Origin: Cellulomonas rhizosphaerae
GTDB lineage: Bacteria; Actinomycetota; Actinomycetes; Actinomycetales; Cellulomonadaceae
Reading direction: 5' to 3'
NCBI RefSeq assembly: GCF_003470205.1
Contig: NZ_QWKP01000218.1
Coordinates: 1-64,000 of the forward strand
Length of the DNA: 64,000 nucleotides
Both the position numbers and the translations under genes were made by a program. A model generated the notes under the pieces. That model made no database searches. It saw only the letters and a list, made by a program, of their open reading frames with translations, and was not told the origin of the DNA. Of the stretch, positions 1 to 7,172 are shown in pieces. Position 1 is the first letter of the stretch. Each line of letters starts with the position of its first letter.

Positions 1-870
1 GCCGACGGCGACGCTCCCGATCACCGCGAGGACCAACGTGCGGTTCTTGAACAGGTGCAGCGGGATGATCGGCTCGGCGGCCTTCGACTCGGCCCAGATC
101 GCCAGCGCGAGCGCGACGAGGGAGCCGCCGACCATGGCGGCGGTCTGCCACGAGCCCCACGCGAACTTGTCGCCCGCGAACGTGATCCACAGCAGCAGGC
201 CCGCGATTCCGACGGAGATGAGCGCGGCGCCCAGGTAGTCGATCTTGACGACGCGACGCACGACCTTGGGCAGGTGCAGCGTGCGCTGCAGCACGACGAT
301 GGCCGCGACGGCGAACGGCAGGCCGACGAAGAAGTTCCAGCGCCACCCGAGCGCGGAGTCGGTGAGCACGCCGCCGAGCAGCGGGCCGCCGACCATCGCG
401 ACGCCCATGACGGCACCCATGTAGCCCATGTACCGGCCACGCTCGCGCGGGCTGATGATGTCGGCGATCAGGACGCTGCCGAGCGCGGTCAGGCCGCCCG
501 CGCCGATGCCCTGCAGGGCGCGCATGCCGATGAGCATCTCGGTGTTGTGCGAGAAGCCGGCGAGCGCCGCGGACACGACCGAGATGACCAGCGCGAGCTG
601 GATGAGCAGCTTGCGGTTGACCAGGTCGGCGAGCTTGCCCCAGATGGGGGTGGAGATCGTCGTGGTCAGCAGGGTCGCGGTGACGACCCAGGTGAACGCG
701 GACTGGTTGCCGTTCAGGTCCGTGATGATGCGGGGCAGGGACGAGGAGACGACGCTCGTCGCGAGGATCGAGACGAACATCCCCAGGAGGATGCCCGAGA
801 GGGCCTCGAGGACCTCGCGGTGCGTCATGGCCGGTGCCTTGACGTCTTCGGTGCTGACTTCAGTGCTCAA
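1..870 (-). CDS. DHA2-family MFS drug exporter (3' end beyond window)
   Basis: Proton-driven efflux pump of the inner membrane, 14-helix DHA2 (EmrB/QacA-like) type. The first 290 residues are present and the C-terminus lies beyond the left edge. The N-terminal half shows a long hydrophobic helix after residues MTHREVLEALSG, then the MFS motif A variant GKLADLVNRK and the motif-C-like run MGVAMVGGPLLGG. I chose the TTG at 870 because AAGGAA lies about 9 bases upstream; the next candidate, ATG at 828, lacks a comparable site. It starts 65 bases after the stop of the MarR gene on the same strand, so the two are very likely one operon, with the pump repressed by MarR until a toxic ligand is present. 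Substrate cannot be told from sequence. Confidence 0.9.
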   Translation of the reverse strand, partial: MSTEVSTEDVKAPAMTHREVLEALSGILLGMFVSILATSVVSSSLPRIITDLNGNQSAFTWVVTATLLTTTISTPIWGKLADLVNRKLLIQLALVISVVSAALAGFSHNTEMLIGMRALQGIGAGGLTALGSVLIADIISPRERGRYMGYMGAVMGVAMVGGPLLGGVLTDSALGWRWNFFVGLPFAVAAIVVLQRTLHLPKVVRRVVKIDYLGAALISVGIAGLLLWITFAGDKFAWGSWQTAAMVGGSLVALALAIWAESKAAEPIIPLHLFKNRTLVLAVIGSVAVG

Positions 871-935
871 CGCGGTGTTCCTTCTGTGTGCGGGGATGGG
901 GCGGCCCGGCGTCGTCGGCAGGTCGAAGGTGGGGG

Positions 936-1412
936 TCAGGCGTGGGGGTGCTCGGCTGCGTCGATGGCCGCGGCGAGCCGGTGCAGGACCGTCGTCGCGG
1001 CGTCGACCTCGGCGGGGGACCAGGCGGCGAACACGTCGCGGACCCGGGCCTCGAGCGCGTGCTCGATCTCCCGGGTGCGCCGCCGGCCCGCGGCCGTCAG
1101 GGCGATGGTCCGCACGCGGCGGTCGTCGGCATCCACGATCCGCTCGACGAAGCCGTCGTCGACCATGAGGCTCACCTGGCGGCTCGCGACCGAGATGTCG
1201 ACGCGCAGCACCTGGGCGATCTCGCTGACGGGCAGCGGGCCGCGCAGGTCGAGCGTGCGGATGATCGCCAGCGTCGCTCGCGAGCAGTCGACCGTCCGCG
1301 CGAGCGTCGCGCCGCCCTCGCGGAGCGTGCGGGTGAACTGCTCGACCGCGCGCAGCAGGGTGAGGTGCGGGCTCGCGGTCGCGCGCTCGGGCTCGTCGAG
1401 CAGGACGCTCAT
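936..1412 (-). CDS. MarR-family transcriptional repressor
   Basis: Winged-helix regulator of 158 residues, normal MarR length. The helix-turn-helix is visible as LPVSEIAQVLRVDISVASRQVSLM followed by the wing with DADDRRVRTIALTAAGRR, whose D-x-R-x-x-R pattern is the classic MarR wing. An in-frame extension to 1493 exists, but ATG 1412 has GGAGAT five bases upstream and the longer form would run through the operator palindromes, so the short form is chosen. It is first in an operon with the efflux pump and its upstream DNA carries two copies of TTGCNGCAA, so it most likely represses itself and the pump. Ligand unknown. Confidence 0.92.
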   Translation of the reverse strand: MSVLLDEPERATASPHLTLLRAVEQFTRTLREGGATLARTVDCSRATLAIIRTLDLRGPLPVSEIAQVLRVDISVASRQVSLMVDDGFVERIVDADDRRVRTIALTAAGRRRTREIEHALEARVRDVFAAWSPAEVDAATTVLHRLAAAIDAAEHPHA

Positions 1413-1424
1413 GGATCTCCTTGG

Positions 1425-1466
1425 TTGCTTGCTGCAACCATATACACCGATGCTTGCAGCAAGCAA
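1425..1466 (-). promoter_or_regulatory. MarR operator pair over the marR-efflux promoter
   Basis: Two 13-bp arms, TTGCTTGCTGCAA (1425-1437) and TTGCAGCAAGCAA (1454-1466), are exact reverse complements. Each arm also contains its own 9-bp palindrome, TTGCTGCAA and TTGCAGCAA, so there are two half-turn-symmetric sites 25 bases apart centre to centre. Read on the minus strand, TTGCTT and TATATG sit 16 bases apart within and between the arms and can serve as -35 and -10. Bound repressor would cover the polymerase site. Confidence 0.75.
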
Positions 1467-1492
1467 CTTTTCTCCGGGTGATCTCGGACGCA

Positions 1493-1530
1493 CGAAGGGC
1501 GCCCGACCGCGGTGGGTCGGGCGCCCTTCG
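1493..1530 (-). terminator. Strong hairpin terminator after the sugar MFS gene
   Basis: Perfect 16-bp stem (1493-1508 with 1515-1530) and 6-base loop GCGGTG, 15 bases beyond the stop of the minus-strand sugar transporter. No long T run, as is usual at this GC content. It also insulates the transporter from the marR promoter downstream. Confidence 0.8.
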
Positions 1531-1545
1531 TCGGGACGTGCGTGA

Positions 1546-3054
1546 CTACGAAGGCTGGGCGGCGGCGCCGCGGCCCTTGCGCTCGACCTGGAGTCCCTCC
1601 ATGTCCTCGAGCTGGCGCCCCTTGGTCTCGGGGACCTTGGTGAGCACGAAGAAGAAGGAGAGCGCGGCGAAGGCTGCGTACATCGCGTACGGGATGGTCG
1701 CGCCGAATGCCCCGAGCAGCGGGGGGAACGAGATGGTGATCGCGAAGTTGGCGATCCACTGCGCCGCCGCCGCGACGCCGAGCGCTGCGGCGCGGATGCG
1801 GTTGGGGAACATCTCGCCCAGCAGCACCCAGACGAGCGGACCCCACGTGGCGCCGAAGAAGACCACGAACAGGTTGGCAGCGACGAGCGCGACCGGGGCC
1901 CAGGCGCCCGGCAGGGAGACGTCGTCGCCCGTGCCCGACGACTGAGTGAAGGCGATCGCCATGATCCCGAGGCAGACGGCCATGCCGGCCGACCCGATGA
2001 GCAGCAGCGGGCGGCGGCCGATCTTGTCGATGAGCGCGATGGCGATGAACGTGACGGCGACGTTCGTGACCGACGTGATCGTCGAGATCGTGAACGAGTC
2101 GCTCTCGTCGAATCCGACCGCCTGCCACAGCGTGTTGGAGTAGTAGAAGATCACGTTGATGCCGACGAACTGCTGGAACACCGACAGCAGGATGCCGACC
2201 CAGACGACCGGCAGGAGCCCGAACCGAGGTCCCTTCAGGCTGGCCTGCTGCTCGAGCTTCTTGTCCGCCTCGATCGTCCGCTCGATCTCGGAGATGCGCT
2301 GCTCGGCGTCCTCGTCAGGACCGAGCACCGAGGCGAGCACCGTCTTCGCCTCCTCGCGCTTCCCGCGAGAGATGAGGTAGCGCGGCGACTCGGGGATCAT
2401 CAGCGCGAGGATCCCGTAGACGGCGGCCGGGATCACGGCGACGATGAACATCCACCGCCAGGCCTCGAGGCCCCAGAGCTCGGCCGAGGCGGCGAGCTGG
2501 TCGCCCGTCGGGCTCGTCGAGCTGGCGATGATCTGGTCGGACAGCAGGGCCGCGAAGATACCGATGGTGATCGCGAGCTGCTGCAGCGAGCCGAGGCGGC
2601 CACGCATCGCGGCGGGCGCGATCTCGGCGATGTACGCCGGGGCGATGACCGAGGCGATGCCGATGCCGATACCGGCCATCACGCGCCACAGGATCAGGTC
2701 CCAGACGCCGAACGCGATGCCGGACAGGATCGAGGAGACGAAGAAGAGCACCGCGCCGAGGAACATGACGCGCGTGCGGCCCCACCGGTCGGCCAGCTTG
2801 CCGCCCGCCCAGGCACCGAACGCGCAGCCGAGCAGCGCGACCGCGACGGCGAAGCCCTTGAGCGTGTCGCCGAGGTCGAACTGCACCGCGATCGCGTCGA
2901 CCGCGCCGTTGATGACGGAGCTGTCGAAGCCGAACAGGAAGCCACCGACGGCCGCCGCGACCGCGAGGGCGATCGCCCGGTTGTGGTGAGGGTGCCGCCC
3001 GGACTGCGCGGCCGATGCCGCTCCGCCCTGGGGTGGCTCTGGGGTGTGGGACAT
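1546..3054 (-). CDS. Sugar-porter family MFS transporter
   Basis: Proton-coupled sugar importer of 502 residues, typical for the sugar porter family (XylE/GalP/AraE-like) in the cytoplasmic membrane. Family marks are all present: GGFLFGFDSSVINGA in helix 1, DRWGRTRVM in loop 2-3, PESPRYLISRG before the central loop, DKIGRRPLLL in loop 8-9 and PETKGRQLEDME after helix 12. ATG 3054 is chosen because GGAGGAG lies about 8 bases upstream; an open frame continues to 4140 but is not a plausible transporter N-terminus. It is monocistronic, with its own terminator. A pentose or hexose is the likely substrate, but sequence alone does not decide this. Confidence 0.93.
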   Translation of the reverse strand: MSHTPEPPQGGAASAAQSGRHPHHNRAIALAVAAAVGGFLFGFDSSVINGAVDAIAVQFDLGDTLKGFAVAVALLGCAFGAWAGGKLADRWGRTRVMFLGAVLFFVSSILSGIAFGVWDLILWRVMAGIGIGIASVIAPAYIAEIAPAAMRGRLGSLQQLAITIGIFAALLSDQIIASSTSPTGDQLAASAELWGLEAWRWMFIVAVIPAAVYGILALMIPESPRYLISRGKREEAKTVLASVLGPDEDAEQRISEIERTIEADKKLEQQASLKGPRFGLLPVVWVGILLSVFQQFVGINVIFYYSNTLWQAVGFDESDSFTISTITSVTNVAVTFIAIALIDKIGRRPLLLIGSAGMAVCLGIMAIAFTQSSGTGDDVSLPGAWAPVALVAANLFVVFFGATWGPLVWVLLGEMFPNRIRAAALGVAAAAQWIANFAITISFPPLLGAFGATIPYAMYAAFAALSFFFVLTKVPETKGRQLEDMEGLQVERKGRGAAAQPS

Positions 3055-3132
3055 GGTCCAGGCTCCTCCGGCTCCGCCCCCAGGTGCCTCCCGGGGTGTG
3101 CTTTCCCCAACTCTGGCCCGCGACCTGCGTCC

Positions 3133-3160
3133 TTGCACGTCGAGGAGCATTTCGGACACT
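3133..3160 (+). promoter_or_regulatory. Candidate sigma-A promoter for the gene at 3217
   Basis: TTGCAC (3133-3138) and GACACT (3155-3160) are separated by 16 bases, placing the start of transcription near 3167 and leaving a leader with GGAGG at 3207-3211. It lies in the 162-base gap between divergent genes. Confidence 0.4.
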
Positions 3161-3216
3161 ACCCAACTCTCGGGGGTGCCGGGAGGGGTGAGGCAGGATG
3201 GTCGGCGGAGGTGGTG

Positions 3217-3855
3217 ATGTCCGACTCGGAAGCCCGACGCCCTCGTCGTCCCGCGATGCTCGACCCGGCCCAGGCCGAGGAGCTGCCCGGTGGACTCGAC
3301 CCGGCCCTGCGCTCGCAGGTCGCGCACACGACGGCCGCCGCGCTGGTCCACCACGGGCGCGCGAACGCCGACCCCGACGTGCTGGCGCGGCTCATCGCCC
3401 TCGTCGAGACCGAAGGTCTGGACGTCGTCGCGGCACTCTGGTCCGACGCACCCGCGCCGACCCTGCCCGGGGCGCTCTGGCGGCTCTACGTGCTGCGCGA
3501 GTGGGTGCGGCGCGACCCCGACACGGTCGCCGACCGCTACCGGCTCGGTGTCGGCGCAGCGCCGGTGCACGAGGTCGTGGCCGGCGTGGCCGACGCCGCC
3601 GGCCCGGCCGACGTCCGCGCGGTCGCCGACGCGGTGCTGTCCGGCGTGTACACCGGGGACCTCGACGTCGCGCTCGAGCGGGCCGCCTCGTTCTGCCGGG
3701 TGCTCGCTGCGGGGGCTGCGTTCGACGCCGACCACCTCGACGTCGTCGATCCCGGCGGCGCGGTGCGGCTGACCCACGGCGCGGCGTCGCTCGTGCGGAC
3801 CGCCGAGGAGCTCGAGCACGCCGCCGCCCTGTGGCGGGCCGGCAAGCTCGAGTGA
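3217..3855 (+). CDS. Conserved actinobacterial protein of unknown function
   Basis: A 212-residue, acidic, mostly helical soluble protein with no signal peptide or membrane helix. The core reads ALVHHGRANADPDVLARLI..GALWRLYVLREWVRRDP, which I associate with a conserved protein found across actinobacteria that is sometimes misnamed as an RNA polymerase subunit; nothing in the sequence supports such a role. ATG 3217 is chosen because GGAGG sits five bases upstream; the open frame continues to 2983 without a better site. It is transcribed away from the sugar transporter and towards the non-coding stretch. No function is assigned. Confidence 0.8.
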   Translation: MSDSEARRPRRPAMLDPAQAEELPGGLDPALRSQVAHTTAAALVHHGRANADPDVLARLIALVETEGLDVVAALWSDAPAPTLPGALWRLYVLREWVRRDPDTVADRYRLGVGAAPVHEVVAGVADAAGPADVRAVADAVLSGVYTGDLDVALERAASFCRVLAAGAAFDADHLDVVDPGGAVRLTHGAASLVRTAEELEHAAALWRAGKLE

Positions 3856-3897
3856 CGACGCCCGGACCCGGCCGGTGCCGCGGCGCCGGGCGTAGCA

Positions 3898-3995
3898 TGG
3901 AGGGCGACGCCGGGTCGCGGTAGCCCCGGGCTCCATTTCAAGCCACTTCGAGTGGCCCCGCGCCGAGAGGCGCTCCCGGCCCGGCGTCGCCCTAG
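3898..3995 (+). ncRNA. Candidate structured RNA (multi-branched fold)
   Basis: A perfect 14-bp stem pairs 3901-3914 (AGGGCGACGCCGGG) with 3980-3993. Inside it lie three short hairpins: AGCC/GGCT at 3922-3932, CCACT-TCG-AGTGG at 3943-3955 and GCGCC-GAGA-GGCGC at 3960-3973. TAGCAT at 3893-3898 could be a -10 just before the first paired base. It begins 43 bases after a stop codon and 535 bases before the next gene. No riboswitch or known RNA family consensus was recognised, so it could be a small RNA, an attenuator or simply a GC-rich terminator region. Confidence 0.35.
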
Positions 3996-4464
3996 CGGGC
4001 ACGCCTGCTGCGCCGGTGCTTCGCCCCGTCGCCGGCCAGGACCCACCGGCCCGGCGTCGCCCACCCCCCCGATCCCTGAACTGCTGTGAATGCAGGGATC
4101 GTTGCAGCGCGCGTGCACGTGAGCGGCGCGAATGGTTCAACGAGACCTGCGTTCATCGGGGGGAGCGGGGTGCCGCGGGGGCGGCGGGCGCTGCGGACGG
4201 GAGAGCGCGGATGGGGTGATCGCCTGAGCGCATCGGGGTGCTCGTGCCCGGGACGGGTGGTTCGCGCCGGTTCGGGTGGAGCGGGCGCGGCGGGTTGCTG
4301 GGCAGGGCTCCGAGTGAGGCTCGCCACCCTCGGCGCGCGCGGAACGGCGGGGCGCGAGCGTGGTCGAGGGCCACGACGTACGAGATGCGTCGCGGGAGGG
4401 ACCAAAGCGGTCCCGAGCGCGTCGTTCGGGTGTCACCATGTGTGCACCCCCGAGTCGCCTCGCG
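3996..4464. other. Long non-coding stretch before the phosphate operon
   Basis: No convincing gene on either strand; the open frames here have Arg/Gly/Pro-rich products, no start sites and no family features. It holds a second copy of CGGCCCGGCGTCGCCC (4047-4062; first copy 3977-3992, in the 3' arm of the upstream stem) and a 9-bp hairpin CGATCCCTG/CAGGGATCG (4070-4078 with 4093-4101, 14-base loop). The rest shows nothing I can name. Confidence 0.5.
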
Positions 4465-4494
4465 TTAGGTAATCAAGGGGGCTTGTCCTAGCCT
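4465..4494 (+). promoter_or_regulatory. Candidate promoter of the DUF47-pit operon
   Basis: TTAGGT (4465-4470) and TAGCCT (4489-4494) are spaced by 18 bases. Transcription from about 4501 would give a 30-base leader containing GGAG (4521-4524) six bases before the GTG start at 4531. No convincing tandem PhoB/PhoP box was found. Confidence 0.45.
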
Positions 4495-4530
4495 GATTTC
4501 CGTCCGCCGTCCCCCTCCCCGGAGCCTCCC

Positions 4531-5151
4531 GTGCGCCTGCGCCTGACACCGCGCGACACCACGTTCTTCGACCTCTTCGCCGCCTCTGCCAAGCACCTGG
4601 TCACCGGAGCAAACCTCCTGGGCGAGATGCTCGGCGCGGACCGGCCGACCCGCAAGGAGATCGGCAAGGCGATCGCTGAGGCGGAGCACGCAGCCGACGA
4701 CGCGACCCACACGATCATGCGTCGCCTGAACCAGACGTTCGTGACGCCGTTCGACCGCGACGACATCTACAACCTCGCGTCGAGCCTCGACGACTGCATG
4801 GACTACATGGACGAGGCCGCTGACCTCATCGTCCTGTACAAGGTCGACGAGCTGCCCGCGCGCGTCTCGGACCAGGTCCAGGTGCTGCAGCGTGCCGCCG
4901 AGCTGACCGCCGACGCGATGCCGCGCCTGCGCTCGATGGACTCGCTCTCGGAGTACTGGGTCGAGGTCAACCGCCTCGAGAACCAGGCAGACAAGATCCA
5001 CCGCAAGCTGCTGGCCCAGATGTTCGACGAGATCGCCGACCCGATCGAGCTCATGAAGCTCAAGGAGATCGTCGAGAAGCTCGAGGACGCCGCCGACGCG
5101 TTCGAGAAGGTGGCGAATACCGTCGAGACCATCGCGCTCAAGGAGTCCTGA
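4531..5151 (+). CDS. DUF47 / PhoU-like phosphate transport accessory protein
   Basis: A 206-residue all-helical protein of the DUF47 (Pit accessory, PhoU-like) family, which partners low-affinity phosphate permeases and is thought to modulate them. The family's E/D-rich helical bundle is evident: IAEAEHAADDATHTIMRR, DDIYNLASSLDDCMDYMDEAADL and the closing KEIVEKLEDAADAFEKVANTVE, the carboxylates being the likely metal ligands. Start is GTG 4531, with GGAG six bases upstream. The pit gene follows 6 bases after the stop, so they form one operon. Acts at the cytoplasmic face of the membrane. Confidence 0.9.
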   Translation: MRLRLTPRDTTFFDLFAASAKHLVTGANLLGEMLGADRPTRKEIGKAIAEAEHAADDATHTIMRRLNQTFVTPFDRDDIYNLASSLDDCMDYMDEAADLIVLYKVDELPARVSDQVQVLQRAAELTADAMPRLRSMDSLSEYWVEVNRLENQADKIHRKLLAQMFDEIADPIELMKLKEIVEKLEDAADAFEKVANTVETIALKES

Positions 5152-5157
5152 GCCACG

Positions 5158-6165
5158 GTGGAAGCAGCACTCGTCGTCGTCGTCATCGCGCTCGCGCTCG
5201 GCTTCGACTACACCAACGGTTTCCACGACGCAGCGAACGCCATCGCGACCTCGGTGTCGACGCGCGCGCTGACGCCGCGGGTCGCGCTCACCATGGCGGC
5301 CGTCATGAACTTCGTCGGCGCCCTGCTGGGAACGGCGGTCGCCGAGACGATCGCGACGTCGATCGTCGACCTCAAGGACGCGACTGGGCACCAGGCGCTC
5401 GTCGTGATCGTCTGTGCGCTCGTCGGCGCCATCACGTGGAACCTCATCACCTGGTGGTTCGGCCTGCCGTCCTCGTCGACGCACGCGCTGATCGGTGGCC
5501 TCGTCGGCGCCGGCCTTGCCGCGAGCCTCGGCGTCTACTGGCAGTCGGTGTACGAGAAGGTCGTGCTGCCGATGGTCTTCTCCCCGCTCGTCGGCTTCCT
5601 GCTCGCGTTCGCGATCATGGTCGGCGTGCTGTGGCTGCTGCGGAACGCGGCGCCCGCCAAGACGATGCGGCGCTTCCGCCTCGCGCAGACCGTCTCCGCC
5701 TCGGCGATGGCCCTGGGCCACGGCCTGCAGGACGCGCAGAAGACGATGGGTGTCATCTACCTCGCGCTGCTGACGGTCGGCTGGGCGAACCCGGACGACG
5801 GCATCCCGCTGTGGGTCAAGGTCTGCGCGGCCGCCGCGATCTCCGCCGGAACGTACTCGGGCGGGTGGCGCATCATGCGCACGCTCGGGCGCAAGATCAT
5901 CGAGGTCGACCCGGCGCGCGGCTTCGTCGCCGAGTCCGTCTCCGCGACCGTGCTGTACGTCAACGCGTTCGTGCTGCACGCGCCCGTCTCGACGACGCAC
6001 ACGGTCACCTCGGCGATCATGGGCGTCGGCGCCACCAAGCGGGCCTCCGCGGTGCGCTGGGGCGTGGCGAAGAACATCGGCATCGCGTGGGTCCTGACGA
6101 TCCCGGCCGCCGCAGCCGTGGCCTCGCTCTTCTACTTCGTGCTGAACCCGATCCTCAACCGATAG
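5158..6165 (+). CDS. pit: Low-affinity inorganic phosphate transporter PiT
   Basis: A 335-residue integral membrane protein of the inorganic phosphate transporter family, importing metal-phosphate with protons. The duplicated family signature is present: FDYTNGFHDAANAIATSV near the N-terminus and VSTTHTVTSAIMGVGATKR in the second half, around about ten hydrophobic helices, with the long cytoplasmic loop usual in larger PiTs being short here. GTG 5158 follows the upstream stop by 6 bases; the ribosome site AGGAG (5141-5145) lies inside the end of the previous gene, 12 bases away, suggesting coupled translation with the DUF47 gene. Confidence 0.93.
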   Translation: MEAALVVVVIALALGFDYTNGFHDAANAIATSVSTRALTPRVALTMAAVMNFVGALLGTAVAETIATSIVDLKDATGHQALVVIVCALVGAITWNLITWWFGLPSSSTHALIGGLVGAGLAASLGVYWQSVYEKVVLPMVFSPLVGFLLAFAIMVGVLWLLRNAAPAKTMRRFRLAQTVSASAMALGHGLQDAQKTMGVIYLALLTVGWANPDDGIPLWVKVCAAAAISAGTYSGGWRIMRTLGRKIIEVDPARGFVAESVSATVLYVNAFVLHAPVSTTHTVTSAIMGVGATKRASAVRWGVAKNIGIAWVLTIPAAAAVASLFYFVLNPILNR

Positions 6166-6202
6166 CGGCCTGATCGGGGTGTGATCAGCGACGGTCAGGC
6201 CG
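6166..6202. terminator. Short hairpin between convergent pit and mutT1
   Basis: CGGCCTGA (6166-6173) pairs with TCAGGCCG (6195-6202), an 8-bp stem that starts right after the pit stop codon and includes the mutT1 stop. It can stop transcription from either side; strength is moderate. Confidence 0.45.
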
Positions 6203-7172
6203 CGACGGGCTTGTGCCGCTCGACGGCCACGACCCGCGGCCCCTTGGCCGTCTGGGCGACGTGCGCGACGAGCGCCTCGCCCGGCTCGAGGAACGGGTCG
6301 TCGGTGGGCATCGCGTCGACGACGGATCGTCGGGCGTGCTGGGCGAGGACGTCCAGGACGGTCGGCAGCACCGGTCGGTGCGTGCACAGCACCGAGTCGC
6401 CCGGCCACTCCAGCAGGTCGACGAGCTGCCGGGCCACGCGCGCGGGCGACACGGTGTGCTCCTGCTCGGTGAGCAGCGGCGAGATCTCGATCGGCACCTG
6501 CGCGGCGGCGCCGTAGGGCTTGACGGTCGCAGCGCAGCGGCCCCACTCGCTCGAGACGATGCGGGACGCACCGAACGCGGACAGGACCGGGACGAGCCCG
6601 GTCGCCTGCCGGGCGCCCACGGCGGTCAGCGGCCGGTCCAGCTCGGTGCCCTTCCACGCGGACCGACGGGTCGCGCGGCCGTGCCGGGCGACGACGACCG
6701 CGCGAGTATCGAGCCGCCCCTTGCGGTGGGCCTCGACGAGGTGGACCAGCGGGACGGCGTCGTCGGACCGGGTGAGCCGTTGAGCCGCGACGTCCACGTC
6801 GAACCAGCGCACCTGGTCGATCTCGTCCATCGAGGCACGGGGGACCGGCGGCCGGGCGCGCAGCGCGGCGGCGTCCTGCCGGCCCGCGACCTGGGCGGCC
6901 CAGTAGCGCACGCGCTTGGTGCGCCCGTCGGAGATCTTGTACTCCAGGCCGGGCAGCGGTATGCCGAGCACGACGTCGTGCGTCGTCTCCTCGGCGACCT
7001 CGCGCCAGGCGGCCTGCACGATCGTCTCGCCCGGGTCGAGCTTGCCCTTGGGCCACGACCAGTCGCGGTAGCGAGGACGGTGCACGAGTGCGACCTGCAG
7101 CCGCCCCGTACGGACGCGCCACACCAGGGCGCCGGCGGCCTCGACGACCGCCGGGTGGGTCGGGTGACTCAC
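6195..7172 (-). CDS. mutT1: Nudix hydrolase + histidine phosphatase fusion (MutT1-like 8-oxo-(d)GTP phosphohydrolase)
   Basis: A 325-residue two-domain enzyme. Residues 10-150 are a Nudix domain with box [20 protein letters not shown] (43-62); residues 156-325 are a histidine-phosphatase domain with the catalytic [12 protein letters not shown] (RHG at 163-165). In mycobacteria the same fusion, MutT1, removes oxidised guanine nucleotides and diadenosine polyphosphates and lies next to ppk, as here. The Gly that usually follows the Nudix EE is replaced (EETTHDV), a small deviation. The GTG start at 7172 overlaps the ppk stop by four bases (GTGA), so translation is coupled. It is last in the mshD-ppk-mutT1 operon. 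Confidence 0.9.
   Translation of the reverse strand: MSHPTHPAVVEAAGALVWRVRTGRLQVALVHRPRYRDWSWPKGKLDPGETIVQAAWREVAEETTHDVVLGIPLPGLEYKISDGRTKRVRYWAAQVAGRQDAAALRARPPVPRASMDEIDQVRWFDVDVAAQRLTRSDDAVPLVHLVEAHRKGRLDTRAVVVARHGRATRRSAWKGTELDRPLTAVGARQATGLVPVLSAFGASRIVSSEWGRCAATVKPYGAAAQVPIEISPLLTEQEHTVSPARVARQLVDLLEWPGDSVLCTHRPVLPTVLDVLAQHARRSVVDAMPTDDPFLEPGEALVAHVAQTAKGPRVVAVERHKPVAA

Noticed and set aside
1546-4140. Very long minus-strand frame fused to the sugar transporter.
   Set aside because: The part upstream of 3054 lies antisense to the gene at 3217 and has no family features; GC-rich DNA keeps frames open by chance.
4086-4472. Several open frames in the non-coding stretch before the phosphate operon.
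   Set aside because: Arg/Gly/Pro-rich products, no ribosome sites, overlapping frames on both strands and no motif.
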